NCBI RefSeq assembly: GCF_028858535.1
Contig: NZ_JAPMOU010000055.1
Coordinates: forward strand, 1-32,024
DNA length: 32,024 bases
Direction: 5' to 3'
Source of the DNA: Spartinivicinus poritis
GTDB taxonomy: Bacteria > Pseudomonadota > Gammaproteobacteria > Pseudomonadales > Zooshikellaceae
Below, one piece after another: positions 1 to 8,041 of the stretch (its first letter is position 1; each line of letters opens with the position of its first letter). The notes below the pieces were generated by a model that searched no databases, was not told where the DNA came from, and saw nothing but the letters and a program-made list of their open reading frames with translations. The position numbers and the translations under genes are program-made.

Positions 1-118
1 CAAATAAAAATCCAGCCCCATATTTCAACAGCAAGGCTTTTAAAAGCGGCTAAAAAATCACCTTGAAAGGGCTGGTCTTATTGACTTAATAGCTTTTATA
101 GATTTAACAGGCTTACTA
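1..118. other. Non-coding region upstream of the TetR gene
   Basis: No gene is visible. A 7-bp inverted repeat (CCAGCCC at 12-18 and GGGCTGG at 69-75) encloses about 50 bases. It could be the hairpin of an upstream gene or an operator for the TetR protein that follows. The true 5' context lies outside the window. Confidence 0.3.
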
Positions 119-790
119 GTGGCAAAACCTAAAACACAAGATAAGATCATCAACACTAGCTTGGCTCTCTTTAACGAGCAAGGAGAGCGCAATGTGACAA
201 CAAATCACATTGCTTCTCACTTAGGTATCTCGCCAGGCAATTTGTACTATCACTTTAAAAATAAGCAGGAAATCATTTATCAGATATACCTTCAGTATGA
301 GAACGACCTACAAAACATCTTGGTACTGCCACAAGACCGCCCTATTACCCTTTCAGACAAGCAGCACTACCTAACAGAAGTTGTACAATGCATGTGGTGC
401 TATCGTTTTTTTCACCGAGACCTGGAACATCTATTATCTTCCGATCCGAAACTACATGGACGATATAAGCAATTTTCTCGGCTTTGCTTACAGTCCGCAG
501 AAGCTATTTATAATGCCCTACGTACAGAGGGCTATATTACAGCCAGTGATGCTCAATTAAAGGCGTTAAGCAATCACTGCTGGATTACAATGACTTCATG
601 GGTTAGCTTTTTACGAACCGCTGTTTTGTCAGACACAAATCGATTAACCAAGCAATGGATTCACGAAAGTATTTTTCAAATCATGGCTATTGAACTGGCT
701 TTTTTTACTGAAAAGGCTTTATATGAGCTAAAAACACTAACAGAGCTCACCTCCCCATCTTTATTATTTGAGGCAATAGATGCAGTATAA
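119..790 (+). CDS. TetR/AcrR family transcriptional regulator
   Basis: A 223-residue one-component repressor-type protein. Residues about 8-55 form the TetR helix-turn-helix: a helix with LALFNEQGERNVT, then IASHLGISPGNLYYHFKNK, the family's strongest signature. The rest is an all-helical ligand and dimer domain of normal length for the family; its ligand cannot be read from sequence. The start is GTG at 119; no in-frame ATG lies close enough to keep the first helix, and the Shine-Dalgarno is weak. The 3' end overlaps the next gene by 11 bases, so the two are probably one translationally coupled unit. The family assignment is firm; target and effector are unknown. Confidence 0.9.
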   Translation: MAKPKTQDKIINTSLALFNEQGERNVTTNHIASHLGISPGNLYYHFKNKQEIIYQIYLQYENDLQNILVLPQDRPITLSDKQHYLTEVVQCMWCYRFFHRDLEHLLSSDPKLHGRYKQFSRLCLQSAEAIYNALRTEGYITASDAQLKALSNHCWITMTSWVSFLRTAVLSDTNRLTKQWIHESIFQIMAIELAFFTEKALYELKTLTELTSPSLLFEAIDAV

Positions 791-1595
791 GTGGTTCATT
801 GACCTGGGCAGTCATTCAGCAAAGCTTTATCGTTTCGAATCTGGTGCGCTAGTCAAGTGCTGCTTAAGAAGCTGGCAATGGATAAAAAACAAATACGACA
901 GACACACAATATACACGCAGCTTAAAAACCTGTTAAACGAATTCTCAGTAAATGAACCAATTTTAGCGGTGGGTACTGCTGCACTCAGAAATAATAAAAT
1001 ATTAAAAAAACATGCCGAGCAGGCTTGCAGAACACTTTCAATACCACTGAAAGTGATATCCCAACAACAAGAAGCAGAGTTAATTCGCTTGGCTTGCCAA
1101 CACCATGATTATCCTAATGAGTATACGATAGTTGACGCTGGTGGAGGCAGTATTCAACTTATTCAACCTGACAAAGAAATACTGTTTTATCCTTATGGCT
1201 TAAACTATTTAACCCAACAATTTAATTTATCTAGTGAACCAGAAAATAGAAACCTCAAACAGTGTATCGAATGGCTAACCGCCCAGCTACCAAAATCAAT
1301 TAACTCCTTTATTTATACCGGCGGCGAAAAGCGTTATCTAGAGCATTTAGCTGTACCATTAACTAAAGATAAGTGCGCAAAAATAGATTTTATTAAGTTA
1401 GCAAGTCAACTAGCGCCAAAAACACAGGAAGAGCTTCGCTGCTTATCCCCCTTCGATCCTGAATGGATGGATGGTGCTATCGCTTCCAACTGCTTAATAG
1501 TTGCATTACTTAATAACTGTAGTGAAGATTTTTTAATGGTGAATAACTTAACGATTGTTGATGGGTTGCCGTTTGCTAGCAACAAACTCTGTTAG
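780..1595 (+). CDS. Short, divergent Ppx/GppA-family protein
   Basis: A 271-residue member of the ASKHA fold family of exopolyphosphatases and (p)ppGpp phosphohydrolases. Visible blocks are DLGSHSAKL (8-16), VGTAALRNN (64-72), the acidic QQQEAELI stretch (95-102) and VDAGGGSIQL (118-127), which correspond to the phosphate 1, connecting and phosphate 2 motifs. Two positions depart from the usual consensus: H12 where the family has Asn in GSNS, and Q126 where it has Glu in GGGSTEL. The protein has no C-terminal HD-type domain and is shorter than classical Ppx or GppA (about 300-510 residues). It starts inside the TetR gene, and its stop codon overlaps by three bases the stop of the opposite-strand NTPase-nuclease gene. 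Activity on polyphosphate or pppGpp is plausible but not assured. Confidence 0.8.
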   Translation: MQYKWFIDLGSHSAKLYRFESGALVKCCLRSWQWIKNKYDRHTIYTQLKNLLNEFSVNEPILAVGTAALRNNKILKKHAEQACRTLSIPLKVISQQQEAELIRLACQHHDYPNEYTIVDAGGGSIQLIQPDKEILFYPYGLNYLTQQFNLSSEPENRNLKQCIEWLTAQLPKSINSFIYTGGEKRYLEHLAVPLTKDKCAKIDFIKLASQLAPKTQEELRCLSPFDPEWMDGAIASNCLIVALLNNCSEDFLMVNNLTIVDGLPFASNKLC

Positions 1596-1780
1596 GGCTT
1601 GGACACATCAAGAACAAACACATCTATTAGCCCTATGAGTTCAGGCGGAAGTTTTGCTTCAATAGAGCTTTTTAGTTCCTTAGCACCTCTAATACCGTGT
1701 TTTATACGCCCTGCAACCTTTTCTTTAATACCAAACCAAATCACGAGAAAAACACCTTGTTGTTCTGCATCTGGATGAAT
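1092..1780. repeat. Long direct repeat, copy 1
   Basis: This segment covers the last 165 or so codons of the Ppx-like gene and the last 60 or so codons of the NTPase-nuclease gene. It recurs in direct orientation at 5918-6584. A hand count over about 470 aligned bases of the ppx part gives roughly 88% identity, with many third-position changes. Both convergent genes are intact in this copy. Confidence 0.9.
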
Positions 1781-4700
1781 GGAGTAACGTTCATGTAATT
1801 GAGTGGATGCTGCAGTATAAAGCTCTGGATGCCACTGCCCTTTGACTTCAGTTACCAATAAACATCTTCTGCCACTTATCATTTTGGTTACTGTGAAATC
1901 ACTCCGCTTTGCATCTTTTAATTGGTGCTCTGGGGTCACTGATATGCCTTGCGGTTCAAGCTTTAGATTGAGCCGCTCAGCAATAATCTCAGTAGACCGT
2001 ACCTCATCCAACCGTTTGTCTTTTTCATAAAATCGATCTGCAGAGTTATATTCACCGCCGTTAATTGCCCCCTGAAATTCTTGAAGCTCTTGGATCACCA
2101 GTTGGCGCAAACCCTCAACAGTAACTATCTCGTTGTGATCTAGTAAATCCACTATTTCCTGAGGTGTGGGTGGTTCGAAATTCATCAATACCTTCTTCCT
2201 GACTTGACCTGCGCGCATTGACTTTAAGGTATTATGAAGGTCTACAAAGCGCATATCGCTAAGAAGCCGATCAAGGACAGGTATAGCATCATCAGGGTCA
2301 TCTGAATCAATTAACCAGATCACATCTGTTAGGAAACGATATGCTTTCTCTTCCTTCGGGCTGTCTGTCCCCCAGGAATTAGGCAAATCAACCTTTGGCC
2401 ATTTATCAATAAAAGCATCTAGAATACCTTCAACTTTGTTCGATGTGAGTTTAGGCCAATATTTATTACCTCTATATGGCACTAAATCTAACTGCCCACG
2501 TAATACAAATACTGCATCTTTATCTGCTTTGAACCAGTCCCAACACTTTTTAGGTACATCCTTTAGAAAGCAAAATGCGCGCAAGTACCAAAATTTACGC
2601 ATTTGGTCGATGTCCTCACCAGCAGTTTGGTTCGGGCTATTGGATATAAACTCTGAACAACGCTCCACAATAATTTCATTCAAATCATCCCGGTTACCAT
2701 ACTGAGCAGCAATCTCAAAAAGCGTGTTTAATGGCTCGGAAGCCAACTCATGAAAACGGTTAAGCCATTCAATTGAGAGCGTTGCCCGCAAATGACTAAA
2801 GACGTCCTCGCGTAGTAAATCAACCTGAGGATAATTACATTTCAACTGTTCCAGTTGTGGCTCAACATACTGTCGGAGAAAACTCTCAGCATTTGTGATA
2901 CCAGAAAAGATTAGTCGGTCAATTTCATTTTTGAGTGCAATACGATCACCTTCTGTAACTGCTTTATAGTGTGTGTAAAAGTTAGTTCGCAGTGCTTTTA
3001 AGAGCCGAAGATCAACACTTTCTAGGTTACCTTTAACACGCATGATCTCTAAGCAAGCCGCATAAAGGATCACTTCAGCATGTAAAATCTTTGAAGTACA
3101 GTGAAGTTCAGCAAGCTTAAGTAAATCGGGAATTTTTGGAGCTAGGAAGTCGAGGCAATTTCTAAGTGCGCTCCGAACCAGCGTTTTGTCACCAAACTCC
3201 TGCTCAATTTTATCTGAGTCATTAAGCACCAGTCTTGCAAAGTGAACTAGGCAACTCCAATGGCACCCACTTTCGACAAGCTCCCGGTTGGCTTGGATAT
3301 ACTTAATATTTAGTCTGCGGATATCATCATTTTGCCTACGACGGCGTCTCATCCTTCGAGTATGCTTAAACCTCGCAACTTGATTTCTAAGCCTGAATTG
3401 TTCCTCAGCTCTGTTCGACTTGGCCCACTCTCGCATAAATGATGGTTTCTCTCTTGCCTGCTCCCGCATATGCCGTCGCAAACTATCAGGGCCACGTATT
3501 CCTTTATTTCGATAGTACTGATGACTAGATATAAAGCTTGCCCACAAATTTGGGTTGTCAGTCCTAAACGCCAAATCGACTAAGAACTTGTCGTCATCAG
3601 CTTGAAGATGAAGGCCCGAGTGGGAGTGTAAACCAAACATATGTAATTTGGCCTTGAAAATCTGGTCCCGGTCTTTCAACTTTTCAAACACATGAGCAAT
3701 AATGCCTTGACGCAGTTCATCGTCCTCTTGAAGTACTTTAACTGCCTTGCTTTGGTTTACAGTTTTACTCTCATGAAAGTTTAGGTTTTTGAGCCATTGC
3801 CAAATCCGTATTAGATTAAACGGAGGGTTAGCCAGATCGAAGTAATGATCCAGCATTGATCCGACGATCTTGCTTATACCGTTTCGGCAATCACACTCAT
3901 ATGACTCCTTCCCGCAAATACAGGCTAAGTCCTTAGTTAAAACATCCAAAAGCGATTCGACAGTTTCCAAAGTCAAACAGGCAATCAACTGTTTTATAGA
4001 GTAGCGGGCACCAACTGCCCCCCCCCCAAAAGTTTCATCATGTGAAGGATAGAGGCTTGTACAAGCCCGAAAAAAATCTTTGAGAAACGTATGTTCAAAT
4101 GATTCTGGGCCAAGCTTTTCGATGGCTTCAGCAACAATTATTAGAGAGGTATTACTGGCCTCAGAAACTAGAGCAGATAAGTCAGCATGATGATCATGCT
4201 CTGGTAATGACAATAAACATCTACTGGCTAATAAGCGAGTAGTTTCACTTTCTTTGGGTGCTAGAGTAAGTTGGCACAATTCAACCTTTAACTTTTCAGC
4301 TGCTGGTGAGCCTGATATAAGTTCAAGGGTTAGATGATGCAAGTGTCCATTACTATTTGATTTCAGAAGAGGCTTAATCTCTTCTACAACGTCTTGAGTG
4401 AAGAAGCCAGCCACACTAAACCTGCGCCAGGAGTCACCCCTTCGGAAGTAGGGATCTATATCTTCAATTTTTTTCAGCTGATTTATAAGTAAACACTTTG
4501 ACGACTTTTCAAGTTGAGATGGGTCACCATTTGCCAGCACAGCATAAGGGTCGAGCTCAATTGCAGCCTTTTCTATTGGCTTATTGCCTAATGCAGCCAT
4601 CCAACCTAACAACCCCCGAAGTTCATCTCGTACTGCTGAATTTGGGGCAATGATAGCGAGGCACTTAGGTAATGTCAGAGAATCTGCTGGGGCTGCTATC

Positions 4701-5614
4701 CGCTTAGTGAGATAATCTGCTGCACAATATTCAGCGACGATCTTATGGACTGGACGGTGCTGATCTGCATTATTTCCAGGCTTAAAAAGTCGGGTTGCTA
4801 GTATGCTATTAGTAACCGTGTTGATGTTTGCCAATGATGCTAATAAGGGATACAGCAGGTTTTCAGAGGCTTCGCTCGTGCTAATACCCTCAGCACCAGA
4901 TAATAAAAGCTTCGCGAAAACCTCTGACGACAGGTCAACTTTTTGAGTGGTTGAAAGTCCACATTTGGTTGTAGATACTTTGGTATTTGATTCTTTTGCT
5001 AAATGCTCGATTGCTTTTACAAAGATTGAATGTTTGCTGGTAAAACGTCTTTCGCTCTCAATATAAGCATCAGCAAATAATTTCAGGAACTGCGGGTTTG
5101 GAAGCAGTATTTCTAAATCAAATCGCGCAACTTCAGTACGGAAACCTTGGAAGTCTTCATTTTTTGCGTGATTCTCAAATATTTTTTGCTGCTCAGCTTC
5201 ATCAAACTCACATAGTTTGACCACTAGAGGTGAGCATCCAATAAACTCTTTAAACGCGCTTGTAGTAGAGCTATACCACTCACTTGATCGACTCGAAATA
5301 ATAACGTGCGTTGGGTTTGCCTTTCTAGCATTTGCGAAAAGTTTGTGTACTCCGGTTTGATCAACTTTGGCCAGTTCATCAAATGCATCAATCACTAGTG
5401 AGTAATTCTTCTCATCGCTTTCTATGTGCCTAAACAGATTTGCAGTCACCAGTGAGGACCCCAACTGTTTGGCAAGGCTTTTCATTAATTCTGTCTTACC
5501 ACCACCAGGTTCAGCCAAAACAATAATGTAATTCGAGGTTGCTAGCAGCTCTTTTTCAGAATATATTTTTTCATTACTTGATAGTCTGCGTGGAAGGTAG
5601 AAAGTTGAATTCAT
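1592..5614 (-). CDS. STAND/NACHT-like P-loop NTPase with C-terminal PD-(D/E)XK nuclease-like domain
   Basis: A 1340-residue protein. The N-terminal NTPase has a Walker A AEPGGGKT (34-41), a Walker B LVIDAFDE (73-80) and a sensor-like VIISSRSSEW (about 104-113), the layout of NACHT/STAND ATPases. Residues about 200-1200 are helical, repeat-like sequence with a cysteine-rich patch (CICGKESYECDC) and an arginine-rich stretch near 755 (RRMRRRRR). The C-terminus shows D1239, E1256-V-K1258 and Q1272, matching the D...ExK...Q pattern of PD-(D/E)XK nucleases. NTPase first and nuclease last is the reverse of typical Avs proteins, whose effector is N-terminal. I infer an anti-phage or anti-plasmid sensor-nuclease. 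A G10 tract at codons 530-533 and flanking direct repeats mark a variable locus. The start ATG at 5614 lacks an obvious Shine-Dalgarno; no upstream partner gene is visible. Confidence 0.75.
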   Translation of the reverse strand: MNSTFYLPRRLSSNEKIYSEKELLATSNYIIVLAEPGGGKTELMKSLAKQLGSSLVTANLFRHIESDEKNYSLVIDAFDELAKVDQTGVHKLFANARKANPTHVIISSRSSEWYSSTTSAFKEFIGCSPLVVKLCEFDEAEQQKIFENHAKNEDFQGFRTEVARFDLEILLPNPQFLKLFADAYIESERRFTSKHSIFVKAIEHLAKESNTKVSTTKCGLSTTQKVDLSSEVFAKLLLSGAEGISTSEASENLLYPLLASLANINTVTNSILATRLFKPGNNADQHRPVHKIVAEYCAADYLTKRIAAPADSLTLPKCLAIIAPNSAVRDELRGLLGWMAALGNKPIEKAAIELDPYAVLANGDPSQLEKSSKCLLINQLKKIEDIDPYFRRGDSWRRFSVAGFFTQDVVEEIKPLLKSNSNGHLHHLTLELISGSPAAEKLKVELCQLTLAPKESETTRLLASRCLLSLPEHDHHADLSALVSEASNTSLIIVAEAIEKLGPESFEHTFLKDFFRACTSLYPSHDETFGGGAVGARYSIKQLIACLTLETVESLLDVLTKDLACICGKESYECDCRNGISKIVGSMLDHYFDLANPPFNLIRIWQWLKNLNFHESKTVNQSKAVKVLQEDDELRQGIIAHVFEKLKDRDQIFKAKLHMFGLHSHSGLHLQADDDKFLVDLAFRTDNPNLWASFISSHQYYRNKGIRGPDSLRRHMREQAREKPSFMREWAKSNRAEEQFRLRNQVARFKHTRRMRRRRRQNDDIRRLNIKYIQANRELVESGCHWSCLVHFARLVLNDSDKIEQEFGDKTLVRSALRNCLDFLAPKIPDLLKLAELHCTSKILHAEVILYAACLEIMRVKGNLESVDLRLLKALRTNFYTHYKAVTEGDRIALKNEIDRLIFSGITNAESFLRQYVEPQLEQLKCNYPQVDLLREDVFSHLRATLSIEWLNRFHELASEPLNTLFEIAAQYGNRDDLNEIIVERCSEFISNSPNQTAGEDIDQMRKFWYLRAFCFLKDVPKKCWDWFKADKDAVFVLRGQLDLVPYRGNKYWPKLTSNKVEGILDAFIDKWPKVDLPNSWGTDSPKEEKAYRFLTDVIWLIDSDDPDDAIPVLDRLLSDMRFVDLHNTLKSMRAGQVRKKVLMNFEPPTPQEIVDLLDHNEIVTVEGLRQLVIQELQEFQGAINGGEYNSADRFYEKDKRLDEVRSTEIIAERLNLKLEPQGISVTPEHQLKDAKRSDFTVTKMISGRRCLLVTEVKGQWHPELYTAASTQLHERYSIHPDAEQQGVFLVIWFGIKEKVAGRIKHGIRGAKELKSSIEAKLPPELIGLIDVFVLDVSKP
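4018..4027 (-). other. Ten-base G tract in the NTPase-nuclease gene (candidate phase-variation tract)
   Basis: Ten consecutive C on the plus strand read as G10 in the coding strand, encoding G530-G532 plus the first base of the next codon. With G9 the frame meets TAA eight codons after the tract; with G11 it meets TAA roughly 28 codons after it. Either slip would give a protein with the NTPase but no nuclease. Confidence 0.7.
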
Positions 5615-5917
5615 AGATGCAAAACTTTAATGTGATACATGGGCTCAACTCAAGCCCTCTAAAGACTACTTGTTTAAACCAGGCAACTTCACCTGATGCT
5701 TCCTTTGCTACTAATCAAACAGCTAGGGGCACACATCAAATCAATTCCAGTGGGTCACTTTTTCTAAGAAAGTCCAGATCATATAACCAAGCTACCTATA
5801 AATAAAGCGTAATATAGACGACAAGAATAGGAATGGCAACATGACAACTAGCAGACTTTAGGGAAACAATTAATTTAGCTGGAGCTATTCAAGCACGCCC
5901 TCTATTTCAAGCTTCTA
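5615..5917. other. Region between the NTPase-nuclease gene and the second repeat copy
   Basis: This is the 5' flank of the minus-strand NTPase-nuclease gene and should carry its promoter, but I see no convincing -35/-10 pair. A 62-codon open frame at 5617-5805 on the plus strand has no ribosome binding site and no recognisable protein character. I see no RNA gene or transposase. Confidence 0.4.
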
Positions 5918-6405
5918 GCTTGCCAACACCATGGTTATCCTATGACACTGGTGGAGGCAGTATCCAACTTATTCAACCTGACAAAGAAATATTGTTTTAT
6001 TCTTATGGTTTAAACTATTTGACCCAACAATTTAATTTATCTAGCGAACCAGAAAATAGAAATATCACACCGTGTATAAACTGGCTAACCAGCCAGCTAC
6101 CCAAGACAATAAATTCCTTTATTTATACCGGTGGTGAAAAATATTATTTAGAACACTTAACTGTACCACTAACTAAAGATAAATGTACAAAAGCAGATTT
6201 TATTAAATTGGCAAATCAACTAAAACCAAAAACATTGGAGGAGCTTCGCAACTTATCCCCCTTCGATCCTAAATGGATGGATGGTGCTATCGCTTCCAAC
6301 TGCTTAATTCTTGCATTATTTAATAACTGTAGTGAAGATTTTTTTATGGTGAATAATCTAACTATTATTGATGGTTTGCCTTTTGCTAGTAACAAACTCT
6401 GTTAG
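5918..6405 (+). pseudogene. Ppx/GppA-like C-terminal fragment
   Basis: From TGGGSIQLIQPDKEIL to the final FASNKLC this is a diverged copy of the last 150 or so residues of the Ppx-like gene at 780-1595 (20 differences in about 152 residues by hand). The N-terminal half, including the first phosphate motif, is absent, and a 16-base deletion shifts the frame just before the glycine-rich motif. A TTG-started frame from 5920 exists, but no sensible start or ribosome binding site does. The frame has stayed open for 150 codons, so the loss is recent or the fragment came from a functional relative. Confidence 0.85.
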
Positions 6406-6584
6406 GGCTTGGATACATCCAGAGCAAACACATCAATTAAACCTGTTAGGTCTGCTGGTAGCTTCACTTCGATAGAGCTTTTTAGTTCCTTAGCACCTCC
6501 AATACCGTGTTTTATACGCCCTGCAACCTTTTCTTTAAATACCAAATCACGAGAAAAATACTTTGATGTTCTGCATCTGGTGAA
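6402..6584 (-). pseudogene. NTPase-nuclease C-terminal remnant
   Basis: The last 40 or so codons (KEKVAGRIKHGIGGAKELKSS to LDVSKP) match the C-terminus of the protein at 1592-5614 with a few substitutions. Upstream of that the match continues at base level for about 50 bases but with indels that break the frame. The D, E and K catalytic positions lie outside the remnant. A 77-codon frame running to 6635 is a chance extension, not a gene. Confidence 0.85.
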
Positions 6585-6757
6585 TACTATGAGCAAAAAT
6601 AATGCCTCTCTGATAAAATACTGACAAAAAGGCACTAGCTATCTTATGATATCAAATAGTATACCCATCATGAATAATTTTTAGGTTTGAAAATAAAGTG
6701 GTATATACTCACAGCATAGATTGAAATTTAACTAACTTTTCAATGGTATATCATTTT

Positions 6758-6786
6758 TTGATATGTTAATGCTCTCAAAGTAGTAA
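6758..6786 (+). promoter_or_regulatory. Possible sigma-70 promoter of the solute-binding protein gene
   Basis: TTGATA (6758-6763), a 17-base spacer and TAGTAA (6781-6786) lie in an AT-rich stretch about 55 bases before the likely ATG. The -10 is poor, so this is tentative. The rest of 6585-6842 has no gene. Confidence 0.3.
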
Positions 6787-6842
6787 AGATTGACTGCTTT
6801 AGGTCTATTCTATAACTAAAATCAAAGTTGTTATTTAGCTTT

Positions 6843-7607
6843 ATGTATATACATACATTGTTACTTTTGACTTTTTCATTGCTGGCAACACTGATATTTA
6901 GCTGCCCTTTGCAAAAAGTCAGATTTATTTCTGAGGACTTTCCACCTTATAACTATATTACTGCTGATGGTAAAGTGGAGGGAATTGCTGTTGACATATT
7001 AGTCGCTGCTTCGTCTCTTGTGAATTGCCATGTGCAAAGAAGTGATGTTGAAATATTGCCTTGGGCGAGAGGGTACAAGTATGCACTAACTGAATATAAT
7101 ACAGCCTTATTTAGCATGAGTTACAGTAAAGAGAGATCCAAGTTGTTTTTATGGGCAGGCCCTTTTGCCAAAACAAAAAACGCACTGATTAAAAAAAAGG
7201 TGAATAATATTATTATTAATCCAGATAGCCCAATACACACCTTTGTGATTGGAGCAATAAGGAATGATATTAGTCATCAATTGGCATTGGCAGCAGGAGC
7301 TAAAAATCATAATTTTCGATTTGCAAACCATCCTGACAACTTAGCCAGAATGCTGTTTAAAGATAGAATTGATATGTGGGCATACAATTACATCACGGCT
7401 AGATGGATCTTTCGAAAACTTAAATATACTGCTGATGAGTTTGAAATTGCTTATTTAATGAGTGAAAACGATAATTTTTTTGCTTTCAACAAAGACACAG
7501 ATCGTGAAGCAATACAGCTATTGCAACAAGGTATTGATCAATTAAAAACCATGCCAGGTAAATTTGGCGCATCGAAAATTGAAGAAATCATTCGAAACTA
7601 CCTATAA
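6843..7607 (+). CDS. Orphan family-3 extracellular solute-binding protein
   Basis: A periplasmic binding protein of the amino-acid type (SBP_bac_3), 254 residues from ATG 6843. A TTG five codons upstream is possible, but ATG fits a normal signal peptide. The N-terminus is a hydrophobic export signal ending in LIFSC; the Cys could be lipidated, though Phe at -2 is unusual for a lipobox. The mature part begins with VRFISEDFPPYNY and contains PWARGYKYAL and ERSKLFLWAGPF, blocks shared with the protein at 21296-22039. No ABC permease or ATPase gene is next to it, so it may serve a distant transporter or act in sensing. Downstream is a non-coding stretch of about 430 bases. Confidence 0.85.
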   Translation: MYIHTLLLLTFSLLATLIFSCPLQKVRFISEDFPPYNYITADGKVEGIAVDILVAASSLVNCHVQRSDVEILPWARGYKYALTEYNTALFSMSYSKERSKLFLWAGPFAKTKNALIKKKVNNIIINPDSPIHTFVIGAIRNDISHQLALAAGAKNHNFRFANHPDNLARMLFKDRIDMWAYNYITARWIFRKLKYTADEFEIAYLMSENDNFFAFNKDTDREAIQLLQQGIDQLKTMPGKFGASKIEEIIRNYL

Positions 7608-7661
7608 ACATTTACTCATCAAAACTCTCATGATAGTTATTGTGATGGTAATCAACATCAG

Positions 7662-7689
7662 CTGGGTTTCTTAACCAAGAAGCGCCCAG
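7662..7689. other. Hairpin after the solute-binding protein gene
   Basis: CTGGG-T-TTCTT-AACC-AAGAA-GCG-CCCAG folds as a 10-bp stem with a small internal loop and a 4-base loop. No T run follows, so it is not a standard intrinsic terminator. It lies 55 bases after the stop at 7607. Confidence 0.4.
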
Positions 7690-7904
7690 TTCTGTCGTAA
7701 TAGAAAATTCACAGACTCACATTGACAAAGACTCATCACGGTAAATTAGGTATAGTTCGTCGTTAAAAGAGCTAGCCACCCGTTAGAAACTTTTACTTAA
7801 TTATGACAAACAATCGATTATTAACTTATATAATGAATACTGTCATCTACTCCTATTGTTGTTTGTGGTTTAGGAAGTTGACTCTATCTCAAAAACAAAG
7901 TTTT

Positions 7905-7932
7905 AGCCCTTATTATCCTGAGGGCTTTTTTT
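7905..7932 (+). terminator. Intrinsic terminator-like hairpin in a gene-poor gap
   Basis: AGCCCT (7905-7910), a 10-base loop and AGGGCT (7921-7926) are followed by a T run reaching 7932. It sits about 300 bases after the nearest plus-strand gene. It may end a long 3' UTR or an unseen small RNA within 7690-7900. I see no tRNA or convincing ORF in 7608-8041. Confidence 0.5.
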
Positions 7933-8041
7933 CGTTATGTTTATTAATTCATTATATTGCTACCAGCTTAACTGGAATGGCTCGCAGAAATTACCGATAA
8001 AACAACAAACGACTCTAGCTGATGCTAATTATTTTCGATCG

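Larger units (their letters stand above)
5918..6584. repeat. Long direct repeat, copy 2
   Basis: Diverged direct duplicate of 1092-1780. Relative to copy 1 it has a net 16-base deletion near its left end (between the TATCC and GGTGGAGGC blocks) and small indels near its right end. Both genes it contains are therefore fragments. The overlapping tail-to-tail stop codons are preserved at 6402-6405. Confidence 0.9.

Noticed and set aside
5617-5805. 62-codon open frame next to the NTPase-nuclease start, as a possible antitoxin or partner
   Set aside because: Low-complexity composition, no Shine-Dalgarno, and it starts only two bases past the divergent start of the large gene.
6402-6635. 77-codon minus-strand frame as an independent small gene
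   Set aside because: Only its last 40 or so codons match the large protein's C-terminus; the N-terminal part is out-of-frame remnant and random sequence.
7803-8000. 65-codon open frame on the plus strand
   Set aside because: It runs straight through the T-tailed hairpin at 7905-7932, has no ribosome binding site and no recognisable family.
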